NCBI RefSeq assembly: GCF_015624425.1
Contig: NZ_CP049919.1
Span: 5,022,001 to 5,086,000 of the forward strand
Origin: Roseateles sp. DAIF2
GTDB taxonomy: Bacteria; Pseudomonadota; Gammaproteobacteria; Burkholderiales; Burkholderiaceae_C
Direction of reading: 5' to 3'
Length of the DNA stretch: 64,000 bases
Shown here: positions 14,416-25,410 of the stretch, in pieces
How the letters are laid out: each line of letters begins with the position of its first letter
How positions within the stretch are numbered: position 1 is the first letter of the stretch
Translations under genes and position numbers: made by a program
Notes under the pieces: model-generated
Databases searched by the model: none
Told to the model about the DNA's origin: nothing
Seen by the model: the letters and a program-made list of their open reading frames with translations, nothing else

Positions 14416-15152
14416 TGGTGGGCTGCCAGCGACAGGCCCAGCAGGCGCTGCTGCAGGCCATCGTCCTCGGCCAGTTCGGCCATCGCGCCGGCATGCACGA
14501 CCCGGCCGTCGTCCATCACCGCGACCCGGTCGCCCAAGGCCTTGGCGACCATGAAGTTCTGCTCGACCAGCAGCACCGTGGTGCCGCCCGCGCGCTTGAG
14601 CTCGCGCAGCGCCTCGACCAGGTTCAGGATGATGGCCGGCGCCAGGCCCTTGCTGGGCTCGTCGATCAGCAGCAGGCGGCGCGGCTCGACCATCGCGCGG
14701 GCGATCGCCAGCATCTGCTTCTGGCCGCCGCTGAGCTTGCCGGCCGGATGCAGCCAGAAGGTCTTCAAGGCCGGGAACAGGCCGAACAGCCAGTCCAGCC
14801 GCGCGGTGTCGATCTCGGCTATCGAGCGCGCGCGGCGCGCCGCCAGCAGCAGGTTCTCGCGCACCGTCAGGTCGCCGAAGATGCCCATGTTCTCCGGCAC
14901 ATAGGCGATGCCGCGCTGCGCGATCTCGGGCGTCGCCACCGCGGCGATGTCCTGACCGTCGAAGCGCAGCCGGCCCTGACCGGCCTTCCACAGGCCCATG
15001 ATGGTCCGCAGGGTCGTGGTCTTGCCGGCGCCATTGCGGCCCAGCAGCATCGTCAGCTGGCTCTCGGGCACTTCGAGATCCACGCCATGCAGGATGTGAT
15101 ACGCGCCGATATGGGTGTGCACCCCTTCAAGGCTCAGCAAGGTCTGGCTCAT
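14412..15152 (-). CDS. livF: ABC transporter ATPase LivF
   Basis: The 246-residue ATPase has Walker A GRNGAGKTT (about 38), signature KLSGGQKQML (about 138), Walker B LLLIDEPSKGLAP (about 158) and switch His replaced by Gln in LLVEQNF, which is typical of LivF. It energises the LivHM channel. Its start overlaps the livG stop by four bases and its stop overlaps the livH start, giving tight coupling. Confidence 0.95.
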   Translation of the reverse strand: MSQTLLSLEGVHTHIGAYHILHGVDLEVPESQLTMLLGRNGAGKTTTLRTIMGLWKAGQGRLRFDGQDIAAVATPEIAQRGIAYVPENMGIFGDLTVRENLLLAARRARSIAEIDTARLDWLFGLFPALKTFWLHPAGKLSGGQKQMLAIARAMVEPRRLLLIDEPSKGLAPAIILNLVEALRELKRAGGTTVLLVEQNFMVAKALGDRVAVMDDGRVVHAGAMAELAEDDGLQQRLLGLSLAAHQ

Positions 15153-15892
15153 GCCGCCACCCCGAGATAGGCGTTCTGCACCACGGGCGAGGCGATCACC
15201 GTGGCCGGTTCGCCGTCGGCCACCAGCTGGCCCATGTGCAGCACGATGATGCGGTCGGCCAGCTCGCGCACCACGTCCATCTTGTGCTCGACCAGCAGGA
15301 TGGTGTGGCGGCCTTCGGCCTTCAGCTCGCGGATCAGGTCCAGGATCACCGGCACCTCGTCGACACTCATACCGGCGGTCGGCTCGTCGAACATATAGAC
15401 CTTGGGCCGCAGCGCGATCAGCAGCGCCACCTCGAGCTTGCGCTGGTCGCCATGCGGCAGGCTGGCCGCCGGGGCGTCGATGCGGGCCGAGAGCCGCACC
15501 CGCTCGACGATGGCGCGCGCCTCGTCCAGCAGCTCGCGGTGCTGCAGCCAGACCGACAGGAAGTCCAGCCCCTGGCCGCGCCGCGCCTGCACCGCCAGCC
15601 GCACGTTCTCCAGCACCGACAGGTTCGGGAACAGCTGGGTCAGCTGGAACGCCCGCCCCAGGCCGCGGCGCGTGCGCTGCGGCGCCGACAGCGGGGTCAG
15701 GTCATGCCCATCGAGCGAGACCGAACCGGCGCTGGCGCGCAGCTGGCCCGAGATCAGGTTGAAGTAGGTCGTCTTGCCGGCCCCGTTGGGCCCGACGATG
15801 GCGGTCAGGGTGCCCGGCGCAAACGAGCAGGACACGCGGTCGACGGCCACATGACCACCAAACCTTATTGTGAGATCGCGGGTTTCAAGCAT
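15149..15892 (-). CDS. livG: ABC transporter ATPase LivG
   Basis: The 247-residue ATPase has Walker A GPNGAGKTT (about 34), a LivG-type signature LPHGDQRKLE (about 144), Walker B VYMFDEPTAGMS (about 164) and LLVEHKM. It is the first of four overlapping genes livG-livF-livH-livM plus hydrolase. The 156 bases between it and the binding-protein gene upstream show no clear terminator, so the whole set may be one transcript. Confidence 0.95.
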   Translation of the reverse strand: MLETRDLTIRFGGHVAVDRVSCSFAPGTLTAIVGPNGAGKTTYFNLISGQLRASAGSVSLDGHDLTPLSAPQRTRRGLGRAFQLTQLFPNLSVLENVRLAVQARRGQGLDFLSVWLQHRELLDEARAIVERVRLSARIDAPAASLPHGDQRKLEVALLIALRPKVYMFDEPTAGMSVDEVPVILDLIRELKAEGRHTILLVEHKMDVVRELADRIIVLHMGQLVADGEPATVIASPVVQNAYLGVAA

Positions 15893-16048
15893 GACGAAGA
15901 ACTCAGCGAAGTAGCACGGCCCGAGGCGTAGCGAGCGGACGGAAGACTAGGCGCGGGGGGATCAGCGAACCGGAGCGACCTTCCTGGTCGTGAGGATTCG
16001 CGGAAGGACCCGCAACGACGGATTACGTTCGCGCAGTAGCCGGCGCAC

Positions 16049-17275
16049 TCAACGACGGTTGCGAACGGGCACCTGCATTTCTTCTGGCTTGATCTCGCGA
16101 ATCAACTCAGGCACGCCCCAGGGGAAGGCCGGATCCACCTTGATCTTGAAGTGGTACATCGCCTGCATCGCCTGGTGGTCCTCGGCGCGGAAGGTCATGC
16201 GGCCCTTGGGCGTCTCGAAGCTCATGCCCTCCATCGCCTTGATCAGCCGGGGCGTGTTGGTGTCGCCGCTGGTCTTCTTCAGCGCCTCCACCACCGCGAT
16301 CGCCGCGCTCATGCCGCCGGCGGTGAAGAAGTCGGGCGGGGTCTTGTGCTGCTTGTAATGGTTGGCGACCAGCCATTCGTTGGCCGGGTTCTTCGGGATG
16401 CCGAAGTAGTAATAAGTCGCGCCCTCCATGCCAGGGAAGGCCTTGTAGTTCACCATCGCCGGCATGATGTTGCCGCCGGTGGCGATCTCGATGCCGTAGC
16501 GCTTCAGATCCAGGTCGGCGATCTTGAACGGATTGCCGGCGCCGGCCCAGATGATGAAGATCAGCTTGCGGCCCGGCTGGTCCTTCAGCTTGTCGATCAG
16601 GCGCTGGGCGCCGGCGGTGAAGTCGGTGGTCGTGGTCGGCAGGTATTCCTCATGCACGATCCTGGCCTTCTTGATCGCGTCCTTGAAGGCCTTCACGCCG
16701 TCGCGCCCGAAGGCATAGTCCTGCGCCAGGGTGGCGATCGTGACGCCCGGCTTGTCCAGCGCCACCGCATTGGCGATCGCATCCTGGCTGGAGTTGCGGC
16801 CGGTGCGGAAGATGTACTTGTTCCACTTGTCGCCGGTGATCGAATCGGCCACGGCCGGCTCCACCAGCAGGATCTTCTTGTATTCCTCGGCCACCGGCAG
16901 CAGGGCCAGCGCGACGCCGGAGCTGCTGGGCCCGACGGCCAGGTCGGCCTTGTCGTCGCCATAGGCGGTGGCCAGCAGGCTCTTGCCCACATCGGGCTTG
17001 CCCTGGTCGTCCTTCTCGATCACGACGAGCTTCTTGCCCGCCACGACAAAAGTGCCGCCGGTCGCATAGTCCAGGCCCATCATGAAGCCGATCTGGGTCT
17101 GCTTGCCGTAGGCCTCCAACGGCCCGGTCTTGCTGTAGACATGGGCGATGCGGATCTCGCCCTGAGCCAGCGCGGCAGCGCCAGCCAGCAGGCCGCCGAG
17201 AGCCAGGCACAGGGTCCGGCTCCAGCGCGGCAGGAATGAAGGGAATGTTGACGACGAGTGCGAACGCTGCTTCAT
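16049..17275 (-). CDS. Liv-type ABC transporter periplasmic binding protein
   Basis: The 408-residue product starts with a signal peptide (basic n-region MKQRSHSS, hydrophobic core about 20-36, ALA-type cleavage before QGEIRIAHVYS). The mature part is the periplasmic-binding-protein type 1 fold of LivK relatives (SKTGPLEAYGKQ, then GPSSSGVALALLP). ATG 17275 is chosen because AGGAGA lies about 8 bases upstream. Divergent members of this family bind aromatic acids, amides or urea as well as amino acids, so the ligand is uncertain. It precedes livGFHM and the hydrolase. Confidence 0.92.
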   Translation of the reverse strand: MKQRSHSSSTFPSFLPRWSRTLCLALGGLLAGAAALAQGEIRIAHVYSKTGPLEAYGKQTQIGFMMGLDYATGGTFVVAGKKLVVIEKDDQGKPDVGKSLLATAYGDDKADLAVGPSSSGVALALLPVAEEYKKILLVEPAVADSITGDKWNKYIFRTGRNSSQDAIANAVALDKPGVTIATLAQDYAFGRDGVKAFKDAIKKARIVHEEYLPTTTTDFTAGAQRLIDKLKDQPGRKLIFIIWAGAGNPFKIADLDLKRYGIEIATGGNIMPAMVNYKAFPGMEGATYYYFGIPKNPANEWLVANHYKQHKTPPDFFTAGGMSAAIAVVEALKKTSGDTNTPRLIKAMEGMSFETPKGRMTFRAEDHQAMQAMYHFKIKVDPAFPWGVPELIREIKPEEMQVPVRNRR

Positions 17276-17434
17276 CGGGCTTGTCTCCTGGGTTTGGGGC
17301 GGTCTTGCTGCCACCCATGCCCGCAGTCAACGCAAGGCCCATGCCCGCCCGAAATCGGGGCCCGATGCCTGGAAATGGCTGCTTCGATCCGTCCGGATTC
17401 CGGGCATTGCCTGAATTTCGGACAGTGGCACGCC

Positions 17435-18982
17435 TCAGACCGTCTGAATCTTGAACACCGCCACCGTCGCGCCCAGGCTCTGCGCCTGCTGCTTCAGCGC
17501 CTCGGCGGCGGCCGCGGTCTGCTCCACCAGGGCGGCGTTCTGCTGGGTCATGCTGTCCAGCTGGGTGACGGCCTGGTTGATCTGCGCGATGCCATCGGAC
17601 TGGCCGGCGCTGGCCTGGCTGATCTCGCCGACCGTGGTGGTGACGCGCTGCACCGCGCCGAGGATGTCGTCCATCGAGGCGCCGGCGCGGCTGACCTGCT
17701 GGCTACCGGCATTGACCCGCTCGACCGAGTCCATGATCAGGCGCTTGATCTCCTTGGCCGCCTCGGCGCTGCGCTGGGCCAGGGCCCGCACCTCGCCGGC
17801 CACCACCGCGAAACCGCGGCCCTGCTCGCCGGCGCGCGCCGCTTCCACCGCCGCGTTCAAGGCCAGGATATTGGTCTGGAAGGCCACGCCGTCGATCACC
17901 GAGATGATGTCCGAGATCTTGCGGCTGGCATCGGCGATGCCGTCCATCGTGCGCACCACCTCCTCCATCACCGCCGCGCCGGCGCGCGCCTGGCCGGCGG
18001 CGCTGTCGGCCAGCGCATTGGTCTGGTCGGCGGCCTGGGCCGAATGGCGCACCTGCTGGGTCAGCTCCTGCATCGAGGCCGCGGTCTGCTGCAGATTGGC
18101 GGCCGCCTGCTCGGTGCGCGAGGACAGGTCCTGGCTGCCCAGCGCCACCTCGCTGGAGGCATGGCCGATCGATTCGGTGGCGCTGCGGATCGCGCCGACC
18201 AGCTCGGTCAGCCGGCCCTGCATCGCCGCCACCTCGCGCAGCACCAGGCCCAGCTCGTCGGCGCGGCCGGTGTCGATGCGCTGGCGCAGGTCGCCCGCCG
18301 CCACCGCCGCCATCAGCTCGCGCATCGAGCTCAGGCGCCGGCGCAGGCCGCGCACGAAGATCTCGACCCCGCCCAGCGCCAGCAGGCCGGCCAGCAGCAC
18401 CAGGCCCAGGCTGATCTGCGCATCGCGCCGCGCCACCGCCTTGACGTCATCCACATAGACGCCCGAGCCGATCACCCAGCCCCAGGGCGCGAAGCCCTGC
18501 ACATAGGAGCGCTTGGGCTCCGGATCCTTGGAGCCGGGCTTGGGCCAGAGGTAGTCGACATAGCCGGCGCCGCTGGCCTTGACCACGTCGACGAACTCGA
18601 CGAACAGGCGCTTGCCGTCCGGGTCCTTGTTCTGGCCCAGGTCCTGGCCATTCAGCTCGGGCCGGATCGGGTGCATCACCATGCGCGGGCCCATGTCGTT
18701 GATCCACAGGTACTCGTTGCCCGAGTAGCGGATCTTGCCGACCGCGGCCGCCGCGGCGGCCTTGGCCTCGGCCTCGCTCATCGCGCCGCTCTTGGCCTTG
18801 TCATGGAACTCGCGCACGAGGCGCTCGCCCGCCTTGACCTGCTCGACCGTGGTCAGCATCTTCACCGCCAGCAGACTGCCGGAGGCACGGTAGGTCAGCA
18901 GCAGCACCAGCACGACAAAGCCCGCCAGCACCAGCACGACGGCCAGGCGCAGACGCGTGGCCAGCATCAGGTTCCCCAACAT
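17435..18982 (-). CDS. Methyl-accepting chemotaxis protein with periplasmic Cache domain
   Basis: The 515-residue receptor has TM1 (about 10-32), a periplasmic single-Cache domain (about 35-185, including [20 protein letters not shown] and [15 protein letters not shown]), TM2 (about 190-210), a HAMP region and a long coiled-coil signalling domain with the conserved hairpin tip [21 protein letters not shown] chose ATG 18982 because AGGAG lies about 7 bases upstream; the longer frame only gains a TTG. Cache domains of this type often bind small carboxylates. It lacks a C-terminal CheR-binding pentapeptide. Confidence 0.95.
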   Translation of the reverse strand: MLGNLMLATRLRLAVVLVLAGFVVLVLLLTYRASGSLLAVKMLTTVEQVKAGERLVREFHDKAKSGAMSEAEAKAAAAAAVGKIRYSGNEYLWINDMGPRMVMHPIRPELNGQDLGQNKDPDGKRLFVEFVDVVKASGAGYVDYLWPKPGSKDPEPKRSYVQGFAPWGWVIGSGVYVDDVKAVARRDAQISLGLVLLAGLLALGGVEIFVRGLRRRLSSMRELMAAVAAGDLRQRIDTGRADELGLVLREVAAMQGRLTELVGAIRSATESIGHASSEVALGSQDLSSRTEQAAANLQQTAASMQELTQQVRHSAQAADQTNALADSAAGQARAGAAVMEEVVRTMDGIADASRKISDIISVIDGVAFQTNILALNAAVEAARAGEQGRGFAVVAGEVRALAQRSAEAAKEIKRLIMDSVERVNAGSQQVSRAGASMDDILGAVQRVTTTVGEISQASAGQSDGIAQINQAVTQLDSMTQQNAALVEQTAAAAEALKQQAQSLGATVAVFKIQTV

Positions 18983-19073
18983 GTGAAGTCTCCTCTTGTT
19001 CGTTTGCAAACACTATGGGCGCTGAGCGCCCGGCTGGCAACCGGGAGAAGCCAAGGAAAAAGCGGTTCAGCTC

Positions 19074-19153
19074 AACGACGCCCGAGGATCCGGCTCTGCC
19101 GGGCCTGCGGGCGTGCCCCCTTGAGGGGGCCGGCGAAGCCGGTAGGGGGTGGT
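19074..19153 (-). repeat. Dispersed structured intergenic repeat, copy 2 (inverted)
   Basis: On the minus strand this block matches copy 1 at 769-847 over about 80 bases. It keeps the GCCCCCT/AGGGGGC palindrome, while the outer stem has changed from CGTCCG/CGGACG to CGCCCG/CGGGCG on both sides, preserving pairing. It lies just downstream of the sigma-54 activator's stop and upstream of the chemoreceptor gene. A run of Ts is absent. Confidence 0.75.
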
Positions 19154-19160
19154 CTGTTCT

Positions 19161-20726
<1,566 letters not shown>

Positions 20727-20814
20727 TGCCGGGCAATGTAGCAGCGCGTCCGGGCGCCACCGGGGCCGAAAAGGCCGCCTCCGGGTCTACCCCGATGCGA
20801 GACGCGCACGAGGC

Positions 20815-20832
20815 TGTAATTATGGAATTACA
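20815..20832 (+). promoter_or_regulatory. Palindromic operator over the matR start codon
   Basis: TGTAATT and AATTACA are perfect inverted 7-bp arms around the four bases ATGG, which include the proposed GntR start codon. The length and AT-rich dyad are typical of FadR/VanR-subgroup GntR operators. The position predicts autorepression and possible control of the divergent activator gene. Confidence 0.6.
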
Positions 20833-21535
20833 AAATCATCAACCGGCCATGGACGATCAACTCCCCCTGCGCGGCAGTTCGATGCACGACGGCGTCGTCG
20901 CCCGGCTGCGCGCGATGATCTTCGCCCGCGAGCTGGCACCCGGCGCGCTGATCGACGAGAAGCGCCTGGCCGAGCAATGGGCGATCAGCCGCACCCCGCT
21001 GCGCGAGGCGCTGAAGGTGCTGGTGGCCGAGGGCCTGCTGGAGCTGCTGCCGCGCCAGGGCTGCCGCGTGATCGAGATGCGCGACGAGGACGCGGCCGAC
21101 CTGTTCCCGGTGATGGCGATGCTGGAGGGCCGCTGCGCCTTCGAGGCCGCCACCAAGGCGCAGCCGGCCGACATCCTGAGCCTGCGCCAGCTGCACGAGC
21201 AGCTGGAGCTGGCCGCCGCGGCCGGCGATCTGGATGCCTATTACCGGACCAATCATCAGTTCCACAGCCTGGTGCAGGCGCTGGCGGCGAACCGCTGGCT
21301 GGAGCGCGTCACCAGCGATCTGCGCAAGTTCCTGCGCCTGATGCGCGGCCGCCAGCTGAAGTCGCCGGGGCGGCTGCAGGCCTCGCTCGCGGAGCATCGC
21401 CGGCTGATGGCCGCGCTGGCCGCCGGCGACGCGGCCGCGGCCGAGCGCGAGATGCAGGCCCATCTGCTGGCCCAGTTGGCGGCCCTGCAGGCCCTGAAGT
21501 CCCTGTCACCGGGAGAAGCGAGCCATGTTGACTGA
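20822..21535 (+). CDS. matR: GntR-family regulator of the malonate genes (MatR-like)
   Basis: The 237-residue protein has an N-terminal winged helix (about 20-85, LRAMIFARELAPGALIDEKRLAEQWAIS then RTPLREALKVL) and a C-terminal all-helical FCD-type domain (about 100-225) with candidate metal ligands (D, H in NHQFHSL). This is the FadR/VanR group. It directly precedes and overlaps malonyl-CoA decarboxylase by 11 bases, the order of known mat operons where MatR responds to malonate. ATG 20822 lies inside a palindrome with weak GAGG upstream; ATG 20849 is an alternative start. Confidence 0.88.
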   Translation: MELQNHQPAMDDQLPLRGSSMHDGVVARLRAMIFARELAPGALIDEKRLAEQWAISRTPLREALKVLVAEGLLELLPRQGCRVIEMRDEDAADLFPVMAMLEGRCAFEAATKAQPADILSLRQLHEQLELAAAAGDLDAYYRTNHQFHSLVQALAANRWLERVTSDLRKFLRLMRGRQLKSPGRLQASLAEHRRLMAALAAGDAAAAEREMQAHLLAQLAALQALKSLSPGEASHVD

Positions 21536-22808
21536 ACTGAGGCTGCAGCATCAGCAGCGCCAATTCCTGATCGCCGCGCGCCGCCTGCTGTCCGAGCGCG
21601 GCGAGGCCAACAGCCTGGGCCTGGCCCGCGAGCTGGTGGCGCGCCTGGCCGCGCTGGAGCCGGCCTCGCTGGAGGCGGTGTTCCACCGCCTGGCGCGCGA
21701 CTTCAATCCCGACCCCAAGATGGTGCTGGCCGCCGCCCAGGCCTATGCCGACACGCCGGAGGCCGAGCAGCTGCTGGCGCTGATCAAGCTCAGCGAGCCG
21801 CCGCGCCAGGAGCTGTTCCGCCGCCTGAACCGCGCGCCCGGCGCCACCGGCACCCTGGTGCGGCTGCGCCGCGCGCTGCTGACCGGCCTGTCCCGGCATC
21901 CCGAATGGCGCGGCGTCGAGGCGGACCTGCTGCACCTGTTCAGCTCCTGGTTCAACCCCGGCTTTCTGCAGATGCGCCAGGTCGACTGGAACTCGCCGGC
22001 CCAGCTGCTGGAGCAGATCATCCGCCACGAGGCGGTGCACGAGATCGACGGCTGGGACGATCTGCGCCGGCGCCTGCAGCCGGACCGCCGGCTGTTCGCC
22101 TTCTTCCACCCGCAGCTGCCCGAGGAACCGCTGATCTTCGTCGAGGTGGCGCTCCTGCCCGAGATGCCCGGCGCGATCGCGCCGCTGATCGACAAGAAGG
22201 CCGAGACGATGGCGCCGGACAAGTACAAGGTCGCGGTGTTCTATTCGATCAGCAACTGCGAGCCGGGGCTGAAGGGCGTGTCGCTGGGCAACTTCCTGAT
22301 CAAGCGCGTGGCCGAGCATCTGCAGCGCGAGATCCCGCGGCTGAAGACCTTCTGCACCCTGTCGCCAATCCCCGGCTTCGCGGCCTGGCTGGCGAAGACC
22401 GAGCTGGCCGAGCTGCCCGGTCTGAAGAAGGTCCAGCTGGAGCGGGCCCGCGCGGCGCGCGCCCTGCTGCAGGAGGCCTGCGGCGGTGAATGGGCAAAGC
22501 TCAGCCAGGCCGAGCCATTAGCCAAGCTGGACGAGGCCCAGCAGCAGGCCCTGCTGCGCCTGGCCGCGGTCTACCTGGTGGGCCAGACCGCGACGCCGCA
22601 GGGCGACCCGGTGGCGCGCTTTCACCTCGACAACGGCGCCCGCCTGGAACGCCTGAACCCGCTGGGCAACCGCAGCGCCAAGGGACTGAAACAGAGCTGT
22701 GGTCTGATGGTCAACTACCTCTACGACCTCGGCAAGATCGAGGGCCATCACGAGGCCTTCACCCAGGGCGATATCGCCTATTCGCGCGGCGTCGCCGCGC
22801 TGCTTTGA
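21525..22808 (+). CDS. matA: Malonyl-CoA decarboxylase
   Basis: The 427-residue enzyme converts malonyl-CoA to acetyl-CoA and CO2. It has the helical N-terminal domain (1-about 150) and the GNAT-like catalytic domain with the family stretches HPQLPEEPLIFVEVAL (about 190), FYSISNCEPGLKGVSLGNFL (about 242) and LSPIPGF (about 283). A conserved His/Ser pair of the active site is expected in these and the NYLYDL region. Start at ATG 21525 has GGGAGA upstream and overlaps matR. With the synthetase downstream it completes malonate to acetyl-CoA. Confidence 0.95.
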   Translation: MLTELRLQHQQRQFLIAARRLLSERGEANSLGLARELVARLAALEPASLEAVFHRLARDFNPDPKMVLAAAQAYADTPEAEQLLALIKLSEPPRQELFRRLNRAPGATGTLVRLRRALLTGLSRHPEWRGVEADLLHLFSSWFNPGFLQMRQVDWNSPAQLLEQIIRHEAVHEIDGWDDLRRRLQPDRRLFAFFHPQLPEEPLIFVEVALLPEMPGAIAPLIDKKAETMAPDKYKVAVFYSISNCEPGLKGVSLGNFLIKRVAEHLQREIPRLKTFCTLSPIPGFAAWLAKTELAELPGLKKVQLERARAARALLQEACGGEWAKLSQAEPLAKLDEAQQQALLRLAAVYLVGQTATPQGDPVARFHLDNGARLERLNPLGNRSAKGLKQSCGLMVNYLYDLGKIEGHHEAFTQGDIAYSRGVAALL

Positions 22809-22871
22809 TCGCCCCGACCCTTTCATCCATCCATAACAGGCCGCGCAGCGGCCCCTCAAGGAGACCCTCCG

Positions 22872-23861
22872 ATGAACCAACCCTCGATGACGACGCGCCG
22901 CGCCGCGCTGGCCGCGGCCGGCCTCACCCTGCTGGCCCTGGCCGGCGGCGCCCAGGCGCAGAGCTGGCCCAGCAAGCCGGTCACCTGGGTCGTGCCCTTC
23001 CCGGCCGGCGGCGGCACCGACGCCTTCGCCCGCCCGCTGACCGCGCAGCTGAGCAAGCAGACCGGCAAGCAGTTCATCATCGACAACAAGGGCGGTGCCG
23101 GCGGCACCGTCGGCGCGACCCTGGCCTCCAAGGCGGCGCCGGACGGCTACACCTTCTTCATGGGCGCGGTCCATCATGCGATCGCGCCCAGCATGTATCC
23201 GAAGCTGGAATACAAGCTGGAGGAGGACTTCGTGCCGGTGGCGCTGATCTCCAGCGTGCCGCAGGTGATCGTCGTCAACCCGAGCAAGGTGCAGGCGACT
23301 GACCTGAAGGGCCTGCTGGAGTACATCCGCAAGAACCCCGGCAAGCTGAACTACGGCTCGGCCGGCAACGGCACCTCGCACCATCTGGCCGGCGAGCTGT
23401 TCAAGCTGCAGACCAAGACCTTCATCACCCATATCCCCTACCGCGGCGCCGGCCCGGCCCTGCAGGACCTGATCGCCGGCCAGGTGGACCTGATGTTCGA
23501 CGGCCTGGGCTCCAGCGCCAGCCACATCAAGGGCGGCCGCATCAAGGCGATCGCGGTGGCCGGCCCGAAGCGCGCGCCCGGCTTCCCGGACCTGCCGACC
23601 AGCGCCGAGGGCGGCGTGCCGAGCTACCAGGTCGCGACCTGGTACGGCCTGTGGGCGCCCAAGGGCACGCCCAAGGAGATCATTGCCTCGATGCAATCCG
23701 AGCTGAAGAAGGCCTTCGCCGAGGACGCGATCAAGACCAGCTGGAACGGCCTGGGTGCCGAGCTGCCGAACCTCTACGGCGATGCCTTCGGCGGCTTCGT
23801 GCACAGCGAGCTCAAGCGCTGGGCCGAGGTCGTCAAGAGCTCGGGCGCGAAGCTTGATTGA
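22872..23861 (+). CDS. Bug-family (TTT) periplasmic substrate-binding protein
   Basis: The 329-residue product has a Tat/Sec-like signal peptide (TTRRAALAAAGLTLLALAGG, cleavage near AQAQS) and the Bug hallmarks WPSKPVTWVVPFPAGGGTD and LNYGSAGNGTSHHLAGELF, followed by FDGLGSS. Bug proteins bind carboxylates in the periplasm for TctAB-type carriers. No TctA/TctB membrane genes are near. Placed between matA and matB, it is probably the malonate receptor, replacing the usual MatC carrier; that is inference from position. Confidence 0.92.
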   Translation: MNQPSMTTRRAALAAAGLTLLALAGGAQAQSWPSKPVTWVVPFPAGGGTDAFARPLTAQLSKQTGKQFIIDNKGGAGGTVGATLASKAAPDGYTFFMGAVHHAIAPSMYPKLEYKLEEDFVPVALISSVPQVIVVNPSKVQATDLKGLLEYIRKNPGKLNYGSAGNGTSHHLAGELFKLQTKTFITHIPYRGAGPALQDLIAGQVDLMFDGLGSSASHIKGGRIKAIAVAGPKRAPGFPDLPTSAEGGVPSYQVATWYGLWAPKGTPKEIIASMQSELKKAFAEDAIKTSWNGLGAELPNLYGDAFGGFVHSELKRWAEVVKSSGAKLD

Positions 23862-23874
23862 CGACAATACCGAC

Positions 23875-25410
23875 ATGAACGCAAACCTGTTCGCGGCGCT
23901 GCGCGCCGCCTTCCCCGCCGACCTGGACGCGGTCGCCATCGAATGCGCCGACGGCGAGCAGGCCGGCTTGGCCTACAGCTGGCGCGACCTTGAGCGCGCC
24001 ACCGCGATGATGGCCAATCTGCTCGTCTCGCTGGAGCTGCCGGCCGGCAGCCGGGTCGCGGTGCAGACCGAGAAGAGCGTCGAGGCGCTGATGTTGTACC
24101 TGGCGGTGCTGCGGGCAGGTTATGTCTATCTCCCGCTGAACACCGCCTACCAGGCCGCCGAGATCGAGTACTTCATCGGCAATGCCGAGCCGGCCGTCGT
24201 GGTCTGCGCCGGCAAGAACTTCGGCTGGGTCAGCAAGATCGCCTTCCAGGCCGGCACGCAGAACGTGTTCACGCTCAACGAGGACCGCAGCGGCACCCTG
24301 CTGGACCGCGCCGGCGCGATGAGCGATGTGCACGAGCCTGCCGTCAAGAAGCCCGAGGAGCTGGCCGCCATCCTCTACACCAGCGGCACCACCGGCCGCA
24401 GCAAGGGTGCGATGCTGAGCCACGGCAATATGCTCAGCAACGCGCAGACCCTGAAGGACTACTGGGGCTGGCAGGCCGGCGACGTGCTGATCCACGCGCT
24501 GCCGATCTTCCATGTGCATGGCCTGTTCGTCGCCTCGCATGGCGCGCTGCTGAACGGCAGCAAGATGATCTGGTTCAGCAAGTTCGACCCCAAGGCCACG
24601 ATCGCGCGCTTCAAGGACGCGACGATCTTCATGGGCGTGCCGACGCTCTATGTGCGCATGCTCGGCGAAGCGGCGCTGACGCCGGCGGCCTGCGCGCACA
24701 TGCGTCTGTTCGTCAGCGGCTCGGCACCACTCCTGATCGAGACCTTCAAGGACTGGCAGACCCGCAGCGGCCACACCATCCTGGAGCGCTACGGCATGAG
24801 CGAGACCGTGATGCTGACCTCCAACCCCTACCGCGCCGAGATCGGCGAGAGGATCGGCGGCACCGTCGGCTTCGCCCTGCCCGGCGTGCAGGTGCGCGTG
24901 CAGGACGACAAGGGGCAGCCCTGCCCCGCCGGCGAGATCGGCAGCATCGAGGTCAAGGGCCCGAACGTGTTCGCCGGCTACTGGCGCATGCCGGAGAAGA
25001 CCAGGGAGGAGTTCACCGCCGACGGCTGGTTCAAGACCGGCGATGTCGGCAAGCGGGACGCCCGCGGCTACTTCACCATCGTCGGCCGCAGCAAGGATCT
25101 GATCATCTCCGGCGGCTACAACGTCTACCCGGCCGAGATCGAGGGCTATATCAACGAGATGGCCGGCGTGGCCGAATCGGCCGTGATCGGCCTGCCTCAC
25201 CCGGACTTCGGCGAGGGCGTGGTCGCGGTGCTGGTGCCGAAGCCCGGCGCCCGGGTGGACGGCGAGGCGATCATGGCGGCGCTGAAAAAGCAGATCGCCA
25301 ACTTCAAGGTGCCCAAGCAGGTGTTCGTCGTCGACGCGCTGCCGCGCAACACCATGGGCAAGGTGCAGAAGAACCTGCTGCGCGAGCAGCACCGGAGCCT
25401 GTTCGCATGA
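23875..25410 (+). CDS. matB: Malonyl-CoA synthetase
   Basis: The 511-residue acyl-CoA synthetase has the AMP-binding signature ILYTSGTTGRSKGAMLSH (about 165), ERYGMSET (about 303), GWFKTGDVG (about 383), the hinge region GRSKDLIISGGYNVYP (about 402) and the catalytic Lys in PRNTMGKVQKN (about 495). It activates malonate with ATP and CoA. I started at ATG 23875, 13 bases after the Bug stop; a longer in-frame start would lie inside the Bug gene. Family assignment to MatB rests on motif detail plus the adjacent decarboxylase. Confidence 0.94.
   Translation: MNANLFAALRAAFPADLDAVAIECADGEQAGLAYSWRDLERATAMMANLLVSLELPAGSRVAVQTEKSVEALMLYLAVLRAGYVYLPLNTAYQAAEIEYFIGNAEPAVVVCAGKNFGWVSKIAFQAGTQNVFTLNEDRSGTLLDRAGAMSDVHEPAVKKPEELAAILYTSGTTGRSKGAMLSHGNMLSNAQTLKDYWGWQAGDVLIHALPIFHVHGLFVASHGALLNGSKMIWFSKFDPKATIARFKDATIFMGVPTLYVRMLGEAALTPAACAHMRLFVSGSAPLLIETFKDWQTRSGHTILERYGMSETVMLTSNPYRAEIGERIGGTVGFALPGVQVRVQDDKGQPCPAGEIGSIEVKGPNVFAGYWRMPEKTREEFTADGWFKTGDVGKRDARGYFTIVGRSKDLIISGGYNVYPAEIEGYINEMAGVAESAVIGLPHPDFGEGVVAVLVPKPGARVDGEAIMAALKKQIANFKVPKQVFVVDALPRNTMGKVQKNLLREQHRSLFA

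Noticed and set aside
15893..16048. Possible small gene or terminator between livG and the binding-protein gene
   Set aside because: No hairpin with T-run and no frame with a ribosome site; it looks like plain leader sequence.
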